A stretch of 6,133 bases of DNA from Anaerolineales bacterium (GTDB lineage Bacteria; Chloroflexota; Anaerolineae; Anaerolineales; UBA6663): positions 1-6,133 of the forward strand of contig JAEURL010000466.1 of assembly GCA_016789165.1 (NCBI GenBank), read 5' to 3'. The position numbers were made by a program, and so were the translations under genes. Below, piece after piece: positions 5,588 to 6,133 of the stretch (the stretch's first letter is position 1; each line of letters begins with the position of its first letter). Below the pieces are notes generated by a model, which ran no database searches, had not been told where the DNA came from, and worked only from the letters and a program-made list of their open reading frames with translations.

Positions 5588-6133
5588 GTGCCATCACCTA
5601 CGAAGACCGCGCCGCGCCGGCGCGCGCCGGGTTCCTTGCTGGCCGCGGTGGCGCTGGCGCTGATTGCGCCTGCCGCCGCTGTGGTGTTGATCGCCGGAAT
5701 GGCCATGTCCCGGTATCTCCAGCCCGATCCGACACCGACCCTCGTCGCCAGCCTGGTCCCGGCCGTGGCGGTTGCCAGCGCGGCGCCGGCCGAGGCTGAG
5801 GCCGCGGCCTTGGCGACCCTGGCCCCCACGGCGGCCGGCCCGGCCAGCGACGACGTACCCTCCCTGACGGCCCCGCCCCAGCCCACCCAGCCGCCCAGCG
5901 CGACGGCGCCGCCCACCCTGGCCGGCGAAACGCCCACGGCCAGCCCGCCCACGGCCACGGCCGCGCCGGTCGTCTCTTCGGCCGCCTCTGCCACGCCGAC
6001 AATCGCGGCCAGCCTGGAGCCATCGGCCTCGCCCACCGCCACACCCTCGGCCAGCCCGACGCCCACCAACACCGCCGGCGGCCCGACCCTGACGCCCAGC
6101 CTGACGCCGCCGGCCACGCCCCAGCCCGGCTGG
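5588..6133 (+). CDS. Stalk protein B, paralogue of stalk protein A (3' end outside the window)
   Basis: An open frame of 182 codons runs from GTG 5588 to the window edge without a stop. The start is well constrained: the next in-frame stop upstream is TGA 5534-5536 and no ATG, GTG or TTG lies between. Residues 1-15 are basic (TKTAPRRRAPG), 16-40 form one hydrophobic helix ending in LIAGMAM, and from 46 onward there is a Pro/Thr/Ala/Ser stalk (TPT, SPT and TATP units). It matches stalk protein A around LAL-x-AP, L-x-AGMA and QP-x-PTPTL-x-A-x-L, so the two are paralogues. The beta-rich C-terminal part expected from protein A would lie beyond the edge and is not seen. There is no good Shine-Dalgarno. 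Like A, it may be followed by a protease gene, but this is inference. Confidence 0.75.
   Translation, partial: MPSPTKTAPRRRAPGSLLAAVALALIAPAAAVVLIAGMAMSRYLQPDPTPTLVASLVPAVAVASAAPAEAEAAALATLAPTAAGPASDDVPSLTAPPQPTQPPSATAPPTLAGETPTASPPTATAAPVVSSAASATPTIAASLEPSASPTATPSASPTPTNTAGGPTLTPSLTPPATPQPGW

Noticed and set aside
5482..6117. 211-codon open frame on the - strand opposite stalk protein B
   Set aside because: Ala/Val/Gly-rich shadow of the Pro/Thr stalk; the + frame is supported by its paralogue and promoter.

Overview
This is a GC-rich window whose two edge genes are cut off. The coding style is strongly G/C at codon third positions, and long Ala/Pro/Thr-rich surface-type proteins occur. A LysW-dependent lysine or arginine biosynthesis enzyme lies beside secreted subtilisins. 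Together these suggest a bacterium of the Chloroflexota (Anaerolineae-like), although the taxonomy is inference. All genes I can support are on the + strand. I see no RNA gene, insertion sequence, CRISPR array or replication origin.

Layout: (1) 2-268 is the C-terminal end of an M20-family amino-acyl hydrolase, best matched to LysK. (2) 269-655 is non-coding. It holds weak stem-loops, a 16-bp upstream box, a well-formed sigma70-type promoter (TTGACA, 18 bp, TATCAT) with an inverted repeat in its spacer, and a leader of about 260 nt. (3) 656-1705 encodes protein A: one N-terminal membrane helix, a Pro/Thr/Ala stalk, and an extracellular C-terminal part with two FxLYD-like beta repeats. (4) 1706-1862 is a short gap with a perfect 18-bp GC palindrome and a strong Shine-Dalgarno. 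(5) 1863-5045 encodes a secreted multidomain subtilase (signal peptide, I9 propeptide, S8 catalytic domain with PA insertion, Fn3-like and C-terminal beta domains). (6) 5046-5587 is non-coding. It has a 14-bp terminator-like stem, then a second copy of the same box, promoter and spacer inverted repeat, and a leader of about 320 nt. (7) 5588-6133 is the start of protein B, a paralogue of protein A, cut by the window edge inside its Pro/Thr stalk.

The main observation is a repeated expression cassette. Two paralogous membrane-anchored stalk proteins are each preceded by nearly the same upstream region: an identical 16-bp box, then an identical 16-bp block containing the -35 element, the same 18-bp -35/-10 spacing, the same TATCAT -10, a dyad in the spacer, and an unusually long leader. 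The first cassette probably co-transcribes stalk protein A with the subtilase. The second may do the same with a gene beyond the window. The 16-bp box partly resembles NarL/DosR-type response-regulator sites, so coordinated signal-dependent control of a cell-surface proteolysis module is a reasonable but untested model.
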